Shown here one piece after another: positions 8,202-17,367 of a DNA stretch of 36,568 nt; position 1 is the first letter of the stretch; every line of letters starts with the position of its first letter. The notes beneath the pieces are model-generated. The model saw only the letters and a list, made by a program, of their open reading frames with translations. It was not told the origin of the DNA and did not search any database. The position numbers and the translations under genes were made by a program. This DNA comes from Prochlorococcus sp. AG-409-J19 (lineage in GTDB: Bacteria > Cyanobacteriota > Cyanobacteriia > PCC-6307 > Cyanobiaceae), in contig QCKC01000013.1 of the NCBI GenBank assembly GCA_003215635.1, forward strand, positions 1 to 36,568, in the 5' to 3' direction.

Positions 8202-9751
8202 AACCAGTCTTTTGTTTCAATAAAAGGAAAAATAGAATCTTCTTCTTTAATTGCCTCAAAATCTTCTTTTCTTAACAATTTTTTGTTCTTAAGAGAATCT
8301 ATTAATAGCCAATAACGCTTTAGATGCAGTTTTATTCTATTTTTTGCAAGTTCAGTCGTTGTGCCTGCTCTTAGAATAAAACTCCAGTCTGATGATTGTG
8401 ATAATAGAAGCTCTCTTGCTGCTTGATTAATAATATCCTTAGAGTCTTTGAAAGATTTAGTTCTAAGTATTTCTTCCATTGCTCTTGATGCTCTACTCCA
8501 TTCGGGAATCAACCATGAATTACATTCATTGATCCAGTAGTCATGAAATCCACCGCTTCCCCAGCTAGAGGGTGAAGGTTCACATAGCTGAAGATTTGGT
8601 TTTCGTAGCAGCACATCTTTCAGAGTTGTTAAGGTAAGGTTTTCTTTTTGGGATTGTTTAAATAGTTCAGCTAGAAAAGAAGGGCCTTCAAACCACCAGT
8701 GTCCGAATAATTCGGCATCAAATGGAGCAACTAATAAAGGTTCTTTATTCATTACAAGAGTTAGTTTTTTTAATTGTCTTAGGCGTTGTTCCAAATAATC
8801 TTTTGCATGTTCTTTTGTTAATGATTTTGCTGATTCAGGTTCGTAAATTTCCTTTTGGTCTAGAGGTGTTTTTTTACCAGTTATACGATGAAGTTTGATC
8901 CCTAAAGGACGTGGGTTCTTAATATTAATTTTGTTGAGTTCTTTTTCATCTAAATCCCAACCAAGGTCTCTATGAAATTCTCTATAGAAAGATGCTCCAG
9001 GGTATCCATCTTTGGCGGACCAAACAGGAAGTGTTGAGTCACTATCTCTAGCGAAAAAAGCGATTCCATTTTTACTGCAAATAGGGGCATAAACGCCATA
9101 TCTTGGACGAGGAGTTGCATTTAGTATTCCATGGCCATCAAGTACTGCGTATCTAAGCCCAGATTCGAGTAAGAATTTATCCAGTCCTTCGTAGTAGGCA
9201 CATTCTGGCAACCAAATACCTTTGGGAAGTTTCCCAATTAATCTTTTATGTTCTTTTACAGCGGTTAGTAATTGTCCTCGGACTGCAGTAGGACTCTCCC
9301 TAAGGAGAGGTAGGTAACCATGCGAAGCTGCGCATGTGAGGATATCTAATACGTTCCTTTTCTCAAGTAATGAAAATTTTTCTATTAGATCTCCTTTGAT
9401 TGAATGCCATTGAGATAGATGGAGTTCGAACTTGGAAGAAAGATCAGATGCTGCAACTTTTTGGTCGTTGGGAACCTGTTTGAGTAGATCTAAGCGTGTT
9501 TTAACCCAGTTAGGGAAACGGTTCTTTAGATCTTTTGCAGATAGTAGAGATAAAAGAGTTGGAGAAAGTCCTAGAGTTAGTTTTGGGTTTTGAAATGGAT
9601 CGTCTGCGGCATCTTCAAGGACTTGCAAAAGAGGCAAATAACATTCCAACAGTGCTTGAAAGAACCAGTCCTCTTCCAAAGAACCAGGCTTGGCCGACCT
9701 CACGTAAGGAAGGTGAGCATGTAAAACCAGGGCCAGTTCCCCTTTGGTCAA
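8186..9751 (-). CDS. Glycoside hydrolase family 57 protein, probable 1,4-alpha-glucan branching enzyme
   Basis: A GH57 enzyme, 521 aa, with the family opening GELALVLHAHLPYVR, the nucleophile motif GIWLPECAYYEG (Glu183) and the general acid motif PFDAELFGHWWFEGP (Asp346). These positions are very near those of the characterised GH57 branching enzymes of Thermus and Thermococcus, and the C-terminal helical extension (about residues 400-521) also fits. The likely role is adding alpha-1,6 branches to glycogen or a related glucan in the cytosol. Most cyanobacteria also have a GH13 GlgB, so this may be a second branching activity. It is divergent from leuA. The frame is complete from ATG at 9751. 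Confidence 0.85.
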   Translation of the reverse strand: MTKGELALVLHAHLPYVRSAKPGSLEEDWFFQALLECYLPLLQVLEDAADDPFQNPKLTLGLSPTLLSLLSAKDLKNRFPNWVKTRLDLLKQVPNDQKVAASDLSSKFELHLSQWHSIKGDLIEKFSLLEKRNVLDILTCAASHGYLPLLRESPTAVRGQLLTAVKEHKRLIGKLPKGIWLPECAYYEGLDKFLLESGLRYAVLDGHGILNATPRPRYGVYAPICSKNGIAFFARDSDSTLPVWSAKDGYPGASFYREFHRDLGWDLDEKELNKINIKNPRPLGIKLHRITGKKTPLDQKEIYEPESAKSLTKEHAKDYLEQRLRQLKKLTLVMNKEPLLVAPFDAELFGHWWFEGPSFLAELFKQSQKENLTLTTLKDVLLRKPNLQLCEPSPSSWGSGGFHDYWINECNSWLIPEWSRASRAMEEILRTKSFKDSKDIINQAARELLLSQSSDWSFILRAGTTTELAKNRIKLHLKRYWLLIDSLKNKKLLRKEDFEAIKEEDSIFPFIETKDWFHFKD

Positions 9752-9968
9752 ATTCTCAGAGCCGAGGGGTTAAATTTAGACTGTCGTTTAGTCTTTTAAT
9801 GTGTTTTGGGTTGTTTGCTTAGTAGAGATTGCAACCTTTTGATGTTGAAACATACCCTTTCTTCTATCTCTTGGATGTTTTTTGTAGATAAAATCCCTAA
9901 CAATTTTGACTGAATTGCCCTTAGAATTTTATTGATTAGAAAGTTTCTCTCATTTTTAAGGTGGCTTA

Positions 9969-11591
9969 ATGGCCAAAGATCCAGGTAGGGTTTTGATTTT
10001 TGATACCACCCTTCGGGATGGAGAACAGTCACCTGGCGCAAGCTTGAATTTGGAAGAAAAGCTTGCCATAGCTCAACAATTAGCCAGATTAGGAGTTGAT
10101 GTTATTGAAGCCGGATTCCCTTTTGCTAGCCAGGGAGATTTCGCAGCAGTAAAGCGAATAGCAGAACAAGTGGGTGGAACTGATGGACCAATTATTTGTG
10201 GATTAGCAAGGGCTTCTGAAGTAGATATTCGTGCTTGTGCGGAAGCTGTAGCACCTGCTCCAAGAAGGCGAGTTCATACTTTTATCGCAACTAGTGACAT
10301 ACATCTTGAACACAAACTTCGAAAGTCCAGGAAAGATGTGCTTTCAATTGTTCCAGAGATGGTTGCATATGCACGTTCACTAGTCGAAGATGTTGAGTTT
10401 TCTTGTGAGGATGCAGGACGTAGTGATCCAGAATTCCTTTTTGAGGTTATTCAAGCTGCTATTAGTGCAGGTGCAACGACAATTAATATCCCAGATACTG
10501 TTGGATATACAACACCTTCCGAATTTGGTAAATTAATATCAGATATTAATATCAATGTTCCAAATATTGGTGAAGCTATTTTATCTGTTCATGGTCACAA
10601 TGATCTTGGTTTAGCAGTAGCAAATTTCTTAGAAGCAGTAAAGAATGGTGCTCGTCAATTAGAGTGCACCATTAATGGAATTGGAGAGAGAGCAGGTAAT
10701 GCTGCACTTGAGGAGCTAGTTATGGCTCTTCATGTTAGACGTAGATACTTTAATCCTTTCTTTGGAAGAGATACTGATAGTCCTACACCACTCACAGCAG
10801 TGCGCACCGAGGAAATAACGAAGACTTCTAGGCTTGTTTCCAACCTTACTGGAATGGTTGTTCAGCCAAATAAGGCGATAGTTGGTGCAAATGCATTCGC
10901 ACATGAATCTGGTATTCATCAAGATGGAGTTTTGAAGAATCGCCTTACATATGAGATCGTCGATGCTCAAACTGTTGGATTGAGTGATAATAGAATTTCT
11001 TTAGGAAAACTAAGTGGCAGAAGTGCTGTTAGGGCTCGTTTGGAGGAGCTTGGATATGATTTAAGTAGAGAAGATTTAAATGAAGCTTTTGCTCGATTTA
11101 AGGATTTGGCAGATAGGAAGAGAGATATTACAGATAGAGATCTTGAGGCAATTGTTAGTGAGCAAGTTCAGCAGCCTGAAGCTCGTTTCCAATTGAAACT
11201 GGTTCAAGTTAGTTGTGGTAGCAGTCTAAGACCCACCGCCACCGTTACTCTGTCCGATCGAGATGGGCCTGAGGAAACAACTGCTGCTGTAGGAACAGGG
11301 CCTGTAGATGCAGTTTGTCGAGCTCTTAATGATTTAGCGGGTGAGCCTAATGAATTGATCGAATTTTCTGTTAAGTCAGTTACTGAAGGAATCGATGCAA
11401 TGGGTGAGGTCACAATCCGGTTGCGTCGAGAGGGGAAATTCTATTCAGGCCATTCAGCAGATACAGATGTGGTTGTGGCTGCTGCTCAAGCTTTTGTAAA
11501 TGCGCTGAATCGACTTGTTTCTGGGCAAGCAAATCTTTCTTTGCATCCACAAAAGGATGTTGTTGGCTCTGAGAATCGGCCAACCCTTTAA
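9969..11591 (+). CDS. leuA: 2-isopropylmalate synthase
   Basis: Catalyses the first committed step of leucine synthesis, condensing acetyl-CoA with 2-oxoisovalerate. Seen: [17 protein letters not shown] (residues 9-25, first metal-site Asp and the HMGL signature), [14 protein letters not shown] with the metal-binding His-X-His, [19 protein letters not shown], and a C-terminal LeuA regulatory domain (about residues 390-520) for leucine feedback inhibition. ATG at 9969 is preceded by AAGGTGG, a recognisable ribosome-binding site, unusual in this window. Length (540 aa) is typical for cyanobacterial LeuA. The 217-bp gap to the divergent GH57 gene holds no gene I can support; short inverted repeats there are too weak to call. 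Confidence 0.96.
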   Translation: MAKDPGRVLIFDTTLRDGEQSPGASLNLEEKLAIAQQLARLGVDVIEAGFPFASQGDFAAVKRIAEQVGGTDGPIICGLARASEVDIRACAEAVAPAPRRRVHTFIATSDIHLEHKLRKSRKDVLSIVPEMVAYARSLVEDVEFSCEDAGRSDPEFLFEVIQAAISAGATTINIPDTVGYTTPSEFGKLISDININVPNIGEAILSVHGHNDLGLAVANFLEAVKNGARQLECTINGIGERAGNAALEELVMALHVRRRYFNPFFGRDTDSPTPLTAVRTEEITKTSRLVSNLTGMVVQPNKAIVGANAFAHESGIHQDGVLKNRLTYEIVDAQTVGLSDNRISLGKLSGRSAVRARLEELGYDLSREDLNEAFARFKDLADRKRDITDRDLEAIVSEQVQQPEARFQLKLVQVSCGSSLRPTATVTLSDRDGPEETTAAVGTGPVDAVCRALNDLAGEPNELIEFSVKSVTEGIDAMGEVTIRLRREGKFYSGHSADTDVVVAAAQAFVNALNRLVSGQANLSLHPQKDVVGSENRPTL

Positions 11592-11678
11592 AAAATTTAA
11601 TTTCAAGAATTTCAAATTTTTCGCATCCAAGCTACTTTGCGTGCAAAAGTAGGGACGATTGAGAAATCGTACATCGTC

Positions 11679-11891
11679 ATGCTGATGCGAGGTGAGTATA
11701 GGCTTGTAGATCTCTATGGGAGTCCACATCGTGTTTTAGATGCTCCTTATGAAACTATTGAGGCTGCAATGTGTGCTGCTAAAGACTGGTGTCAAGGACA
11801 AGGCCTAAATAGTCCTTTGAGTGATAGAGAGATAAGCGTTGAGGTCCTGACGGATAGTGGAGATTGGAGGACAGTTCGTTATCCCTCTTAA
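11679..11891 (+). CDS. Small conserved hypothetical protein
   Basis: A 70-residue protein (MLMRGEYRLVDLYGSPHRVL at the start) with no signal peptide or membrane segment. It has a mixed alpha/beta look: a strand pair (RLVDLYGSPHRV), a helix (YETIEAAMCAAKDWCQGQG), and a closing strand pair (ISVEVLTDSGDWRTVRYP). The frame is open to a TTG at 11637 (84 aa), but ATG at 11679 or 11685 looks more natural. I do not recognise a named family. It lies 87 bp after leuA and just ahead of the thiamine-binding-family gene, and may be a picocyanobacterial core gene of unknown role. Confidence 0.6.
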   Translation: MLMRGEYRLVDLYGSPHRVLDAPYETIEAAMCAAKDWCQGQGLNSPLSDREISVEVLTDSGDWRTVRYPS

Positions 11892-11945
11892 AAGTTATCA
11901 AGAATTAGACTAAAGTTTTTGTTTTTCCTTCTTTAAAATGATGTC

Positions 11946-12257
11946 ATGATTGTAAGTATTGATCTGTGTATTGTTCCATTAGGAGTTGGAGTTTCTCTTT
12001 CTCCGTTTGTTGCTGCGTGTCAAAAAGTTATTAAGAAGGCAGGCCTTAAATATCAGTTAGGTCCTAATGGGACTGCTATAGAAGGAGAATGGGATGAAGT
12101 GTTTGATTGCGTCAAAGCTTGTCATCAAGTTGTTCATGAACTTGGAGCTCCTAGAGTCTATGGAACAATAAAGGTAAATACCCGTACTGATCGTAATCAG
12201 TCTTTTTCAGAAAAAGTTAATAGTGTCTCAATGCAACTTCTCAAGGAGGAGAGTTGA
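11946..12257 (+). CDS. MTH1187/YkoF-like thiamine-binding family protein
   Basis: A 103-residue ferredoxin-like protein matching the MTH1187 family (formerly DUF77): the opening strand MIVSIDLCIVPLGVGVSLSP, the helix FVAACQKVIKKAGL, the conserved YQLGPNGTAIEGEWDEVFDCVKACH core and the C-terminal RVYGTIKVNTRTD strand. Family members form tetramers and some bind thiamine or a related ligand; the physiological role is unsettled. ATG at 11946 gives full family length. No thiamine transporter gene or recognisable TPP riboswitch is next to it, so its ligand cannot be read from context. Confidence 0.82.
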   Translation: MIVSIDLCIVPLGVGVSLSPFVAACQKVIKKAGLKYQLGPNGTAIEGEWDEVFDCVKACHQVVHELGAPRVYGTIKVNTRTDRNQSFSEKVNSVSMQLLKEES

Positions 12258-12327
12258 TTATATAAGGTAGTTTTTCGTTATGCATATTTTTGTTTATTAT
12301 CATCTTTATATTTAAGGTAGTGTTTTT
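12258..12327 (+). repeat. Imperfect direct repeat AAGGTAGT-T5
   Basis: AAGGTAGTTTTT at 12264-12275 and AAGGTAGTGTTTTT at 12314-12327, each preceded by an AT-rich TATAT/TATATT stretch, spaced 50 bp apart. They lie between the thiamine-binding-family gene and the membrane protein gene. They may be paired regulatory sites or a chance duplication in AT-rich sequence. Confidence 0.35.
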
Positions 12328-12356
12328 AACATAGAGATTGGTCAAAGTTGTTTGAA

Positions 12357-12743
12357 ATGCCTTTGCGTGGTTACTGGACAATGGCTTGGCTTGGCTTAGT
12401 GTCTAACTTGATAGCAATTCCGGTTATAGGTTTTTTTGCTTTTGCTGGACCTCCTTTGCAAGTAGCCAACATAAGTCTTGCTTTTAGTTTGGCTTGGCCA
12501 GCGGCAATTATAGGAATTATTGCTTCTTTGGGTTTACTGGCAGAGCGACAATGGGCAGTGATTCTTTCAATAGTTGCCTTGGCATTGTCTCTTTCAGCTT
12601 CTTTGCCTTATGGGATAGTTAGGCTTATTCTGGTTAATGACCCACATTCATTAAGTGGTTTATCTTTGGCATTAGCCTTCATTAACTTGTTTGCACTTGT
12701 TTATTGGTGTATGCCCCAACATCGTAGATTGGGTAAACTGTGA
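12357..12743 (+). CDS. Four-helix integral membrane protein of unknown function
   Basis: About 128 residues from ATG at 12357 (the frame reaches a TTG at 12348). Four hydrophobic segments can be seen: WTMAWLGLVSNLIAIPVIGF, ISLAFSLAWPAAIIGIIASL, WAVILSIVALALSLSASLPY and LSLALAFINLFALVYWCM, ending in a short basic tail (PQHRRLGKL). I see no catalytic motif and do not recognise the family. It lies 99 bp after the preceding gene, behind a direct repeat, and is followed by a terminator-like hairpin. Confidence 0.65.
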   Translation: MPLRGYWTMAWLGLVSNLIAIPVIGFFAFAGPPLQVANISLAFSLAWPAAIIGIIASLGLLAERQWAVILSIVALALSLSASLPYGIVRLILVNDPHSLSGLSLALAFINLFALVYWCMPQHRRLGKL

Positions 12744-12777
12744 TTTGTGATATCAAATATATTGCTAGAAAGTTTAA

Positions 12778-12817
12778 AAATTTAGGCCCTGATAATTAGG
12801 GTTTAAATGTTCTTTTT
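12778..12817 (+). terminator. Terminator hairpin between convergent genes
   Basis: AAATTTAGGCCCT (12778-12790) pairs with AGGGTTTAAAT (12798-12808) with two G-U pairs around GATAATT, followed by TGTTCTTTTT. The stem is better on the plus strand, where the G-U pairs form. The minus strand also has a T-rich tail after the stem, so it may act weakly in both directions between the membrane protein gene and the PgpH-type gene. Confidence 0.7.
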
Positions 12818-14926
12818 CTATGATGAGAAATTCTTTCTTATGTTAACAGGATAGGGAATTCTCTGATGTCTCATCCTTCTCCAGACCCTTACAAAGGCTC
12901 TTATAACTAATTCTACTTCGGAGCGAGATAGGCTGCTTTCTTTTAGCTGCCCGTCAATTTGTCTAGATTCAACAATCTTTCGAACTATTGATTGAGCATC
13001 ATGGTTGTCAGTGTCGGGATCTAAAGCTCTAAGAGCTGCTTCGCATCCATCTGCGAGCATTAGAATTGCAGTCTCTCTTGATCTTGGAACTGGTCCAAGA
13101 TACCTGAAAAGTTTTTCAGGTATGGATGGATTCAATTCCCTTGCTTTGTGGAAAAAATAACCCATCTTTAATGTCCCCTGATGTTCAGGTATGAAATCAG
13201 CCACTGGTCTTGGTAAGCGGTATTTTCTGGCAAGTTTTAGACCTTCATCAACATGTGCCTGGAGTATATTTACACTTGCTAAAGGATCATTTAGTTGTTC
13301 ATGTGGATTCTTCTTCCCAATAGTTTGATTCTCTATAAACCATTCTGGTGCATGGAGTTTGCCGACATCATGATAAAGGGCTCCAGTCCGAATTAAATCA
13401 ACATCTGCTCCGATAGCTCTCGCTCCTTCTTCAGCTAGGCTGCAAATCATTAATGTATGTTCAAAAGTTCCTGGTGCTTCTTTTGAAAGACGTCTTAATA
13501 GTGGACGTTCTTGGTCGGCCAGTTCAAGAAGTCGTGCTCTGGTAATTAATCCAAAAGTACTTTCTAGGAGTGGTATTAAAAGGATAGTAATCATTAACAT
13601 CGCAGCTGTTATTAGTGCTTCAGAAACAAGGTCATTAGCTTTAGGTGTAATACCATTACTAAATAGATTTAACTGATTATTCGTATTACCTCTAAGCAAT
13701 ATCCACTCAACTATTAGAGCTAAGAAAGGCAAGAAAATAGCCATTTGAAGCAAATCTGATCTGCTTCTTATTCGGGCTCCTTGTATTGCTGCGACAGCTG
13801 CTGCAATACAGGCAATCATCATTCGTCCTTCATTGATTCCATTGAAGGGAATAGGCCAAATGAAGCTTGCTATAGCCATCCATGCCAAGGCAGAACTAGT
13901 GCCAAAGCCTTGTGATATCAAAAGAGTAGGAGGGACAATAATTGCTAGAGGGGCAATAGATATTCCTATCCACGCTTTACTTGCTTGGGTTATCAATAAT
14001 AATCCAATTGCTAGTAGACCATGCCTGGCTTGAAGACATGGTCGTTCTCTACGCATTATAAGGAGTAAAACTGCACAACTTGCCAGAATCTTTATTGATT
14101 CTGATAGCCAGGCTATTGGTCTTGGACTTCTGCTTACCATTCCAAAATGATCTAATACATCAAATGCTTGCGGACTTATTGCCTCTCCTTGCCTAGTAAT
14201 TAAATCCCCTTTTTTTACTTTGATTGTGGGAACTGCTTGTTTTGTTATTAATTCATCGATTAATCGCTGGCTTAGGTCTGGGTCAGTTCTTAAATTACTA
14301 TTTCCATGAAAAATGTTGGTTAGCAATTTGCTTCCTATAGTCCTCTCAGGATTGTTTTTTTTATAAAGATGGGCTAATTGAGAAGACGAAGCATCTTGTA
14401 TTTGATTAATAGCCAAGGTGTTAATTATCCCTTGTGAGAGCATTCTTTCAGCTGCATTTCTTATGTTGTTTTGCCACTTTTTTATTTCTGATTCAGATTG
14501 TTTTGTAAGCCACACCTGTTCATTAGGTAATAGATTTATAGGACCAATTCGACTCGCATCATTACTATTAGCTACTAGCTCTAGCTCTTGAAGTTTGCTA
14601 TCTAGGTTTTGCTTAAGTAAAATTGACTCTTTTTCGTCAATTACCTGGACAAAAGTTCTCGAGATTAGATCTGTCCGTCTGATCTTTATTGCTTGCTTGT
14701 CCTGTACCAATGCATCTTTAGGTGCTATTGAATCAAAGGGGGCAATGATTCCGGGACTTAAATCTGGCTCTCCAAGCAAATGCCAGCTTGAAAAAAAGGC
14801 TACAGCACAGCAAACAAAAAGAAGACCTAAGTTTTGCGCCTTGGTCCACTTTAGGACGGGTCTCCTTGGTGATTCGTTGCGCATCCAAATGCGCCAGAGA
14901 CGTTTGAAATTATGAATGCTTATCAA
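12818..14926 (-). CDS. 7TM-HD domain phosphohydrolase (PgpH family)
   Basis: A 702-residue membrane protein with the PgpH/7TMR-HD layout: one N-terminal helix (about residues 29-46), a large extracytoplasmic 7TMR-HDED domain (about 50-265), seven hydrophobic helices (about 280-455), then a cytosolic HD domain with FEHTLMICSLAEEGARAIGAD, ALYHDVGKLHAPEWF (His-Asp near residue 517) and FIPEHQGTLKMGYFFHKA. PgpH of Listeria hydrolyses c-di-AMP to pApA, and cyanobacterial homologues are likewise thought to degrade c-di-AMP; this is family knowledge. The longest frame starts at a TTG (14926). An ATG at 14884 is an alternative and would drop 14 residues. Divergent from folD. Confidence 0.88.
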   Translation of the reverse strand: MISIHNFKRLWRIWMRNESPRRPVLKWTKAQNLGLLFVCCAVAFFSSWHLLGEPDLSPGIIAPFDSIAPKDALVQDKQAIKIRRTDLISRTFVQVIDEKESILLKQNLDSKLQELELVANSNDASRIGPINLLPNEQVWLTKQSESEIKKWQNNIRNAAERMLSQGIINTLAINQIQDASSSQLAHLYKKNNPERTIGSKLLTNIFHGNSNLRTDPDLSQRLIDELITKQAVPTIKVKKGDLITRQGEAISPQAFDVLDHFGMVSRSPRPIAWLSESIKILASCAVLLLIMRRERPCLQARHGLLAIGLLLITQASKAWIGISIAPLAIIVPPTLLISQGFGTSSALAWMAIASFIWPIPFNGINEGRMMIACIAAAVAAIQGARIRSRSDLLQMAIFLPFLALIVEWILLRGNTNNQLNLFSNGITPKANDLVSEALITAAMLMITILLIPLLESTFGLITRARLLELADQERPLLRRLSKEAPGTFEHTLMICSLAEEGARAIGADVDLIRTGALYHDVGKLHAPEWFIENQTIGKKNPHEQLNDPLASVNILQAHVDEGLKLARKYRLPRPVADFIPEHQGTLKMGYFFHKARELNPSIPEKLFRYLGPVPRSRETAILMLADGCEAALRALDPDTDNHDAQSIVRKIVESRQIDGQLKESSLSRSEVELVIRAFVRVWRRMRHQRIPYPVNIRKNFSS

Positions 14927-14996
14927 AACCGCTAATGGTTAAAGCTAACAGTAGTTCCTTTTTGCAGGCATGCTGGTAAAAGATTTAAACATAGGC

Positions 14997-15905
14997 ATGG
15001 CTTTAAAACTTAATGGGAAGAAATTAGCTATTGAGTTAGAGGATAGGCTACTTTCAGATATAGCTTTAGGTACTGAGAAGGCTTCTCGCCCCCCTGGTCT
15101 TGCTGTAATTCGCGTAGGGAATGATCCAGCCAGCGGTGTATACGTTTCAAATAAGGAAAGAGCCTGTGCAAGAGTCGGAGTTAATAGTTTCTTAAGTCAT
15201 TTCTCTGAAAATGCTAATTCCTCTGAGGTAATTGCAAGAATTCAAGAATTGAATAGGGATGATTTGGTGGATGGAATCCTTGTTCAACTTCCCTTGCCTA
15301 AAGAGTTGAATGAACAAGAGATATTAGCTGCAATTGATCCTAATAAAGATGCAGATGGGTTGCATACGTTAAATCTAGGCAGATTACTAAAAAGTGAAAG
15401 AGGTCCTCGTTCTTGTACTCCTGCAGGTGTAATGGCTTTATTAAGTCGTTATGAGATTCCTATCGAAGGGAAGAGAGCGGTTGTTGTAGGTAGAAGCATT
15501 CTTGTTGGTCAGCCTATGGCTTTAATGCTTCAAGCACAGAATGCGACAGTCTCGATTGCTCATTCTCGTACTAAAGAATTAACTTCTTTAACAGGGGAAG
15601 CAGATTTATTAGTAGTTGCTGCTGGTCGACCTGGAATTATTGGCTCTAACCATATAAAACCTGGAGCGGTAGTTGTTGATGTGGGCATTCATAGGATCTT
15701 GTCCACAGGTGAAAAAGAATCAGGAAACAAACCGAAATTATGTGGAGATGTTCTTTTCGAAGAGGTCGATCCATTAGCGAGCGCTTTGACTCCTGTCCCT
15801 GGAGGAGTCGGCCCAATGACGGTGACGATGCTATTGGTGAATACTGTTTCTTTGTGGCAGGAGCATTGCGGTTTGTCTTATACCCTCGATGACTTGCTTC
15901 CATGA
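14997..15905 (+). CDS. folD: Bifunctional methylenetetrahydrofolate dehydrogenase/cyclohydrolase
   Basis: Interconverts 5,10-methylene-, methenyl- and 10-formyl-tetrahydrofolate, supplying one-carbon units for purines and formyl-Met. Seen: the active-site block [14 protein letters not shown] with the catalytic Lys, [13 protein letters not shown], the NADP-binding [17 protein letters not shown], and the C-terminal signature [17 protein letters not shown] start it at ATG 14997 (302 aa, beginning [18 protein letters not shown]). An in-frame ATG at 14970 would add nine residues. It is followed 41 bp later by crtE on the same strand. Confidence 0.95.
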   Translation: MALKLNGKKLAIELEDRLLSDIALGTEKASRPPGLAVIRVGNDPASGVYVSNKERACARVGVNSFLSHFSENANSSEVIARIQELNRDDLVDGILVQLPLPKELNEQEILAAIDPNKDADGLHTLNLGRLLKSERGPRSCTPAGVMALLSRYEIPIEGKRAVVVGRSILVGQPMALMLQAQNATVSIAHSRTKELTSLTGEADLLVVAAGRPGIIGSNHIKPGAVVVDVGIHRILSTGEKESGNKPKLCGDVLFEEVDPLASALTPVPGGVGPMTVTMLLVNTVSLWQEHCGLSYTLDDLLP

Positions 15906-15946
15906 GTAACTAGATCCTGAGAGAATATTGGAAACGAATAGTTTTT

Positions 15947-16849
15947 ATGAAGGATATAGAGAGCTCTTCTTTTGATTTCGCTGCTTATCTCGAAATGACT
16001 AGAAAGCGCGTTGAAGTTGCTTTGGAGGATTCTTTAGGCCCTGAAAGGCCTGAACTACTAAGGGAAGCAATGAGATATTCACTTCTGGCTGGAGGCAAGC
16101 GAATCCGTCCAATGCTTTGCCTCGCATCCTGCGAGTTGGCTGGTGGTGACTCAGAGCAGGCTTTACCAACAGCGGTTGCATTGGAAATGATTCATACGAT
16201 GTCTTTAATTCATGATGATTTGCCTGCTATGGATAATGATGACCTACGTAGAGGGCGTCCAACTAATCACAAGATCTATGGCGATGCAATGGCAATTCTT
16301 TCTGGAGATGCCTTGTTAACTAGAGCTTTTGAAATGGTTTCTCTAAGAAGTGAAGGTGTCGCTCCTGAGAGATTGTTAAAGGTAGTTGGTGAACTTTCTT
16401 TAGCTGCTGGTGCTCCTGGTTTAGTAGGTGGACAAGTAGAGGATTTGGAATGTGAGGCCAAACAAGTTGACCTGAAAACACTTGAATTCATTCATCTTCA
16501 TAAGACTGGAGCTCTTCTAAAGGCCTGTGTGACATGTGGTGCCTTGATAGGGGGAGCTAATGAAAAGTTATTAGATGCTTTGAGAATTTATGCAAATGGT
16601 ATAGGACTTGCTTTTCAGATTATTGATGACATCTTGGATGTGACTGCTAGTAGTGATGTATTGGGTAAAACAGCAGGTAAAGATTTAATTGCAGATAAGA
16701 CTACATATCCAAAATTATTAGGTCTTGAGGAATCTCGTAAAAAAGCTCATGAACTGGTTAAAGAATCCAAAGAAGTTTTAACGCCTTGGATTAAGAATGC
16801 TTCCCCATTACTCGCGTTGGCTGATTACATTACAAGTCGCGATAGATAA
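15947..16849 (+). CDS. crtE: Geranylgeranyl diphosphate synthase
   Basis: A trans-prenyltransferase that condenses isopentenyl diphosphate onto allylic diphosphates to C20 GGPP, the precursor of carotenoids, the chlorophyll phytyl tail and plastoquinone. Seen: GGKRIRPML, the first Asp-rich motif HDDLPAMDNDDLRRGRPTNH with the DDxxxxD spacing of bacterial/plant type II GGPPS, the GGQVEDLE segment, and the second motif FQIIDDILDVTAS. At 300 aa it has the family length. ATG start at 15947. It precedes the DUF212 gene by 2 bp. It shares the carotenoid pathway with crtL about 8 kb upstream. Confidence 0.94.
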   Translation: MKDIESSSFDFAAYLEMTRKRVEVALEDSLGPERPELLREAMRYSLLAGGKRIRPMLCLASCELAGGDSEQALPTAVALEMIHTMSLIHDDLPAMDNDDLRRGRPTNHKIYGDAMAILSGDALLTRAFEMVSLRSEGVAPERLLKVVGELSLAAGAPGLVGGQVEDLECEAKQVDLKTLEFIHLHKTGALLKACVTCGALIGGANEKLLDALRIYANGIGLAFQIIDDILDVTASSDVLGKTAGKDLIADKTTYPKLLGLEESRKKAHELVKESKEVLTPWIKNASPLLALADYITSRDR

Positions 16850-16851
16850 AT

Positions 16852-17367
16852 TTGATCAATTCCTCTTTGCCTCCAATGCTTGAATTTTTAGATAACGGGG
16901 TTTTTTCTTGGGGCTTATTGGCCTGCGGAATAGCGCAATTATCAAAATTGATTGTTGAGTTGATTCAATATCGTAGATGGAGACCTGCGGTTCTTTTAGA
17001 AACAGGAGGCATGCCTTCCAGTCACTCAGCTTTTGTTACAGGTACTGCTTCAGGAGTAGGTTTGCAAATGGGTTTCAATCATCCTTCATTTGCTATTGCG
17101 TCCACATTGGCTTTTGTTGTTATGTATGACGCAAGTGGAATTAGAAGGGCTGCTGGAGCAACTGCTGCAAGAGTGAATCAGTTGCCAGATGAAATTTGGG
17201 AGTCTTTAAATTCCCCAGAAAAGTTTGAGTTAAAAGAAACTCTTGGACATAGTCGATTAGAAGTTTTTGTAGGGAGTCTTATTGGCCCGGCAGTGGCAAT
17301 ACCAGGCATTGTCTACTTGGGATCACCTTTGCAGATTGCTCAGCATTTTGGTTTGAATTTGGGGTGA
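16852..17367 (+). CDS. Divergent PAP2-family (DUF212) membrane protein
   Basis: A 171-residue membrane protein of the divergent PAP2/DUF212 family, widespread in cyanobacteria, Firmicutes and plants. Signature residues: QLSKLIVELIQYRRW, the GGMPSSHSAFVTG phosphatase-like motif, VVMYDASGIRRAAG, and LGHSRLEVFVGSLIG with the conserved GH. The motifs echo the acid phosphatase superfamily, so a membrane lipid or isoprenoid pyrophosphate phosphatase role is plausible but not proven. TTG at 16852, 2 bp after the crtE stop, or ATG at 16876 are both possible starts. The stop overlaps the helicase gene. Confidence 0.85.
   Translation: MINSSLPPMLEFLDNGVFSWGLLACGIAQLSKLIVELIQYRRWRPAVLLETGGMPSSHSAFVTGTASGVGLQMGFNHPSFAIASTLAFVVMYDASGIRRAAGATAARVNQLPDEIWESLNSPEKFELKETLGHSRLEVFVGSLIGPAVAIPGIVYLGSPLQIAQHFGLNLG

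Noticed and set aside
9535..9822. 95-codon plus-strand frame across the GH57 start
   Set aside because: Antisense to a well-supported gene; its tail lies in the leuA upstream region without any motif.
9752..9968. leuA leader peptide or T-box in the leuA upstream region
   Set aside because: No Leu-rich short frame and no T-box core motif could be found; only 5-bp inverted repeats.
9796..10041. 81-codon minus-strand frame across the leuA start
   Set aside because: Overlaps the leuA start in antisense and shows no protein-like features.
11592..11636. Terminator after leuA
   Set aside because: The AT-rich near-repeat (AAATTTAATTT / AATTTCAAATTTTT) pairs poorly and has no GC-rich core.
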